NCBI GenBank assembly: GCA_030840665.1
Contig: JAVEEB010000341.1
Location: forward strand, 1-9,895
DNA length: 9,895 nucleotides
Direction: 5' to 3'
Origin: Frankiaceae bacterium
GTDB taxonomy: Bacteria > Actinomycetota > Actinomycetes > JAVEEB01
In this document: positions 7,737 through 9,895 of the stretch, in pieces
Layout: each line of letters begins with the position of its first letter
Numbering within the stretch: the stretch's first letter is position 1
Position numbers and translations under genes: made by a program
Notes under the pieces: generated by a model
Told to the model about the DNA's origin: nothing
The model's input: only the letters and a program-made list of their open reading frames with translations
Database searches by the model: none

Positions 7737-7769
7737 GGCCGACACCAACTAGGGCCGACACCAACTAGG
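7725..7769 (+). repeat. 16-bp tandem repeat spanning the rne stop codon
   Basis: GACACCAACTAGGGCC occurs at 7725-7740 and 7741-7756, with a third partial copy at 7757-7769 (13 bases). The first copy encodes the last residues DTN and the TAG stop of rne. Because 16 is not a multiple of three, the three TAGs (7734, 7750, 7766) fall in all three forward frames. Confidence 0.95.
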
Positions 7770-7780
7770 AACGCCGGCGG

Positions 7781-8281
7781 TCAGCCGCTGACGACCTGAC
7801 CATTCACAACGTGAACCGGCACGCTCGCCAATGGCTTGGGTGCCGGGCCGTGCTTCACCGCGCCCGTCGCAGCGTCGTAGATGGAGCCGTGGCAGGGGCA
7901 ATGGAATTCCTGGCCGGCGGGCTTCACCGTGCACGCCATGTGCGTGCAGATGGCCGTGAACGCCACGACCTTGCCCGCCGTCGGTTGCGACACGAGGATC
8001 GGCTTCCCGTCGGCGCCGTTGGCGGAGACCGAACCGCCGACCGGCAGGTCCGCAAGGGCGACGAGGCTCGCTCCGCCCGCGGCCCCCGAATCCGTGGACG
8101 CACCGGTGGCTGCGCCCGTAGGCGGCGCCGACGTCCCGCCCCCTGCGCCCGCCGGTGCGGCAGTGGAGCTGCTGGAGCAGGCCGCGAGTGCCGCAAGCCC
8201 GGCGGCGCCGACACCCACGATCGCGGCACGGCGGCCAATCGTCGTTTCCAGCATGCCTGTCGCGATCTCTCGTGCATCCAT
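7781..8281 (-). CDS. Tat-exported Rieske 2Fe-2S lipoprotein
   Basis: A 166-aa protein. The N-terminus has a twin-arginine signal (IGRRAAIVGVG, Arg17-Arg18) followed by a hydrophobic stretch and a lipobox ALAAC, so Cys35 is probably lipidated after Tat export. A Ser/Ala/Gly/Thr linker (36-70) leads to a Rieske domain (about 71-166). The cluster ligands are visible as Cys112 and His114 (CTHMAC) and Cys128 and His131 (CPCHGS); Cys117 and Cys130 match the disulfide pair of high-potential Rieske proteins. Likely role: electron transfer at the outer face of the membrane; partner unknown. It is too small, and lacks the neighbours, to be the cytochrome bc1 subunit. ATG at 8281 is chosen from GGGAG six nt upstream (8288-8292). 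The gene is convergent with rne (44-bp gap) and divergent from the sigma gene, with a SigL-type promoter of its own. Confidence 0.92.
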   Translation of the reverse strand: MDAREIATGMLETTIGRRAAIVGVGAAGLAALAACSSSSTAAPAGAGGGTSAPPTGAATGASTDSGAAGGASLVALADLPVGGSVSANGADGKPILVSQPTAGKVVAFTAICTHMACTVKPAGQEFHCPCHGSIYDAATGAVKHGPAPKPLASVPVHVVNGQVVSG

Positions 8282-8287
8282 CGTGAA

Positions 8288-8292
8288 CTCCC
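8288..8292 (-). promoter_or_regulatory. Ribosome binding site of the Rieske gene
   Basis: GGGAG on the - strand, six nt before the ATG at 8281, decides the start against the 293-residue reading that would begin inside the divergent sigma gene. Confidence 0.7.
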
Positions 8293-8312
8293 GGTGGGTT
8301 GAGTTACCGGAT

Positions 8313-8340
8313 GACACGGACCGGCCGCGCTGTCGGTTCA
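8313..8340 (-). promoter_or_regulatory. ECF (SigL-type) promoter of the Rieske gene
   Basis: Reading the - strand, TGAACC (8340-8335) is followed by 16 nt and then CGTGTC (8318-8313). This is the -35/-10 form I recall for mycobacterial SigL. A transcript would begin near 8305, giving a leader of about 25 nt before the ATG at 8281. The same elements and spacer occur in front of the sigma gene. Confidence 0.75.
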
Positions 8341-8359
8341 GCGATTTCTCGGCGGATTG

Positions 8360-8387
8360 TGAACCACCGCCCGCCGGCAGACGTGTT
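8360..8387 (+). promoter_or_regulatory. ECF (SigL-type) autoregulatory promoter of the sigma operon
   Basis: TGAACC (8360-8365), 16-nt spacer, CGTGTT (8382-8387). Transcription would begin near 8394, downstream of the GTG at 8390, which supports GTG 8438 as the sigma start. Autoregulation is typical of ECF factors. Confidence 0.75.
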
Positions 8388-8424
8388 GAGTGGAGCCAGA
8401 AGCAACGACGGCCGACGCAGCGAC

Positions 8425-8430
8425 GGGAGG
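8425..8430 (+). promoter_or_regulatory. Ribosome binding site of the sigma gene
   Basis: GGGAGG with seven nt to GTG 8438. It is the strongest Shine-Dalgarno match in this region and decides the start of the sigma factor. Confidence 0.8.
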
Positions 8431-8437
8431 TGACGAC

Positions 8438-8947
8438 GTGACGCATCAGGACGAGGACGCCCTGCGAACCCTGCACGACGAGCATGCCGGAGCCCTCCTG
8501 TCCTACGCGTTGCGTCTGTGCAACCGGGACCGCCAACGTGCGGAGGACGTCGTACAAGAAACGTTGTTGAGAGCTTGGAATCACTTGGAAGCGACCCGAT
8601 CCGACCGGCCGGTGCGACCGTGGTTGTTCACGATCGCCCGCAATGTGGCGGTTGACGAGCACCGCGCCCGCCGAGCGCGTCCCATCGAGGTGCGCGACAA
8701 CGTGCTGGAAGTCGTGGGGGTGGACGACGACATCGACCGTGCACTGGAGGCGTGGCTGGTGACGGACGCGGTGGCCTCACTCAGCGAGGCCCATCGCAAC
8801 GTGCTGCTCGAGACGTACTATCGCGGCCGTTCTGTCGACGAGGCGGCGCACACCCTCGGCATCCCTGCCGGGACCGTGAAGTCGCGCACCTTTTATGCGC
8901 TGAAGGCGCTGCGACTGGCTTTTCAGGAGCGGGGAGTCGAGCTATGA
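8438..8947 (+). CDS. ECF RNA polymerase sigma factor, SigL/ECF19-like
   Basis: A 169-aa sigma-70 family protein with only regions 2 and 4. Region 2 (about 12-80) has LHDEHAGALLSYALRL, the AEDVVQETLLRAW segment (35-47) and RPWLFTIARNVAVDEHRARR. Region 4 (about 112-163) has LSEAHRNVLLETYYRGRSVDEA and the helix-turn-helix AAHTLGIPAGTVKSRTFYAL. From memory it resembles M. tuberculosis SigL closely in both regions; the downstream ZAS anti-sigma factor agrees. It directs RNA polymerase to stress promoters when released by its anti-sigma factor. GTG 8438 is chosen for the GGGAGG just upstream and because the in-frame GTG at 8390 would lie at or before the predicted transcription start. It ends in an ATGA overlap with the anti-sigma gene. 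The upstream promoter suggests autoregulation. Confidence 0.93.
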   Translation: MTHQDEDALRTLHDEHAGALLSYALRLCNRDRQRAEDVVQETLLRAWNHLEATRSDRPVRPWLFTIARNVAVDEHRARRARPIEVRDNVLEVVGVDDDIDRALEAWLVTDAVASLSEAHRNVLLETYYRGRSVDEAAHTLGIPAGTVKSRTFYALKALRLAFQERGVEL

Positions 8948-9588
8948 CATGTTCCGCGTTCCAGGACGATCTCGCGGCCTACGCACTGGGCACCCTCGGC
9001 GGCGACGACCGCACGCAGGTCGACGCTCACCTGCTGAGTTGCGCCGATTGCCAAGCCCAGCTTGAAGATTTCGCGATTCTGGTGCCACTGCTCGAGCGCA
9101 CCACGGCCGACGACGTGATCAGCGCGTCCGGCCCCGTGCCCGATCTGCTGCCGCGCACCCTCGCCGTGTTGCGCGCCCGTCGTCGCCGGCGGATCTGGCT
9201 GTCAGCCGCGGCGGCCGTCGTTCTCGTCACCGGCGCCGTCGGGACGCCCGTCGCCGTCACGCGCCCGGACGCGCCGCCCTCGCGGATCGTGGTGCAGGCG
9301 CAGGACGCCGCCACGCACGTGAGCGCGAAGGTGTCGTACCTGCCGTCCGCGGGCGGCACGAACCTGTGGCTCGTCCTCAGTGGTGTCGCTTCGGGGGAGC
9401 ACTGCCAGCTCGTCGCGGTCGGTGACGGCGGCAAGCGGGAGGTCGCCGCGACGTGGCAAGCGACTTATCACGGCGAGGCGAAGGTGCAAGGGATGACCGC
9501 GTTCACCGTTACGTCGCTGCGCGGGTTCGAGATCACGACGACCGCCGGTCGCCATCTGGTGTGGGTCGACACCCCGAAGGCGTCCTGA
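8944..9588 (+). CDS. ZAS-family transmembrane anti-sigma factor, RslA-like
   Basis: A 214-aa protein that overlaps the sigma gene by ATGA. The cytoplasmic N-terminus has the zinc-binding anti-sigma motif HxxxCxxC (His29, Cys33, Cys36 in HLLSCADC); Cys3 may be a fourth ligand (inference). A basic RRRRR run (79-83) precedes one transmembrane helix (about 84-105). The outer domain (106-214) contains CQLVAVGDGG, a conserved-looking ATW and a C-terminal LVWV. The layout resembles M. tuberculosis RslA, which holds SigL inactive and releases it when oxidation disturbs the zinc site. By analogy this protein binds the upstream sigma factor at the membrane and senses oxidative or thiol stress; the stimulus is not shown by the sequence. 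The earlier in-frame GTG/ATG codons lie inside the sigma gene and are rejected. Confidence 0.9.
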   Translation: MTCSAFQDDLAAYALGTLGGDDRTQVDAHLLSCADCQAQLEDFAILVPLLERTTADDVISASGPVPDLLPRTLAVLRARRRRRIWLSAAAAVVLVTGAVGTPVAVTRPDAPPSRIVVQAQDAATHVSAKVSYLPSAGGTNLWLVLSGVASGEHCQLVAVGDGGKREVAATWQATYHGEAKVQGMTAFTVTSLRGFEITTTAGRHLVWVDTPKAS

Positions 9589-9622
9589 CGACCGGGGACC
9601 TCCCAGAGAAAGGGACCACGCC

Positions 9623-9895
9623 ATGTCTCAAAACCCCCTGTCACGCAACCCCTTGCCACGCGACCCGCTGTCCATGCGGCACATGTCGCCCAACGGCGTC
9701 CCGCACGGCCGCCTGTCGTACGACGCACCGGTCGGCTCGGCCGTGGTCTCCCCGGCGGTCAGCATCGCGGGGCGGATCGCGGGTGCCGGGCTGCTCCTCG
9801 GGATGGCCTGGATCCACTGGCACCTGTACAAGCTGGGGTTCAGCAGCATCCCGACCATCGGCCCGGCCTTCAAGGCGAACGCGGTGCTGGGCGTC
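9623..9895 (+). CDS. Small membrane protein in the sigma operon, N-terminal part
   Basis: Open from ATG 9623 to the window end (91 codons seen), so the length is unknown. AGGGA at 9611-9615 with seven nt spacing supports the start. The first 17 residues contain three (N/D)PL repeats; residues about 20-45 are polar; residues about 48-68 form a transmembrane helix ending in AWIHWHLYKLGF with His65 and His67, followed by SIPTIGPAFKANAVLGV, which probably begins a second helix. This helix-IPTIGP-helix pattern recalls small polytopic membrane proteins of actinobacteria, but I cannot assign a family. The 34-bp gap from the anti-sigma gene, without a terminator, suggests it belongs to the sigma operon and may be a target or partner of the stress response. 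Confidence 0.75.
   Translation, partial: MSQNPLSRNPLPRDPLSMRHMSPNGVPHGRLSYDAPVGSAVVSPAVSIAGRIAGAGLLLGMAWIHWHLYKLGFSSIPTIGPAFKANAVLGV
9632..9676 (+). repeat. 15-bp imperfect triplication at the start of the membrane protein gene
   Basis: Three adjacent 15-bp units (9632, 9647, 9662) encode NPLSR, NPLPR and DPLSM. The first two differ at two positions; the third is more diverged. Confidence 0.75.

Noticed and set aside
7737..7780. Terminator between convergent rne and Rieske genes
   Set aside because: The short GCGG/CCGC pairing around 7778-7789 has a 4-bp stem and no T-tract; the rest is the 16-bp repeat.
8390..8437. Longer sigma factor start at GTG 8390
   Set aside because: It lies at or before the predicted transcription start and lacks a Shine-Dalgarno sequence, whereas GTG 8438 has GGGAGG in good position.
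8282..8662. Longer - strand Rieske reading frame starting in the sigma gene
   Set aside because: The extra residues precede the Tat signal and lipobox, which must be N-terminal, and the frame would overlap the divergent sigma gene and its promoter.

Overview
The window is GC-rich (strong G/C bias at third codon positions, GTG starts, Ala/Arg/Gly-rich proteins). It reads as a piece of an actinobacterial chromosome; I cannot name the genus. Genes are densely packed and no stretch over 300 bp lacks a gene. I saw no tRNA, rRNA, CRISPR array or insertion sequence.

Region 1 (1-7736, + strand) is a conserved actinobacterial housekeeping block. In order it holds the 3' end of a class B penicillin-binding protein (PBP2/mrdA type), rodA (overlapping it by ATGA), a TIGR03960-type B12-binding-domain radical SAM protein, a TIGR03936/DUF2344 radical-SAM-associated protein (overlapping by 8 bp) and a large RNase E/G gene (rne). 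PBP2 and RodA form the peptidoglycan polymerase/transpeptidase pair of the elongation machinery. The radical SAM pair has no known function but often sits beside rne. The RNase E gene has a catalytic core between long disordered, repeat-rich arms, and its stop codon lies in a 16-bp tandem repeat. The usual rplU-rpmA-obg continuation does not follow within this window.

Region 2 (7781-9895) is a compact ECF sigma-factor locus. On the + strand are a SigL/ECF19-like sigma factor, its overlapping single-pass ZAS zinc anti-sigma factor and the start of a small membrane protein that runs off the window. Divergently, on the - strand, is a Tat-exported Rieske 2Fe-2S lipoprotein. The 156-bp divergent intergenic region holds two facing promoters with the same architecture, TGAACC-N16-CGTGTY, one for each transcript. 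This matches the promoter type described for mycobacterial SigL. It implies that the sigma factor drives both its own operon and the Rieske gene, and this proposed redox-responsive regulon is the most interesting part of the window.
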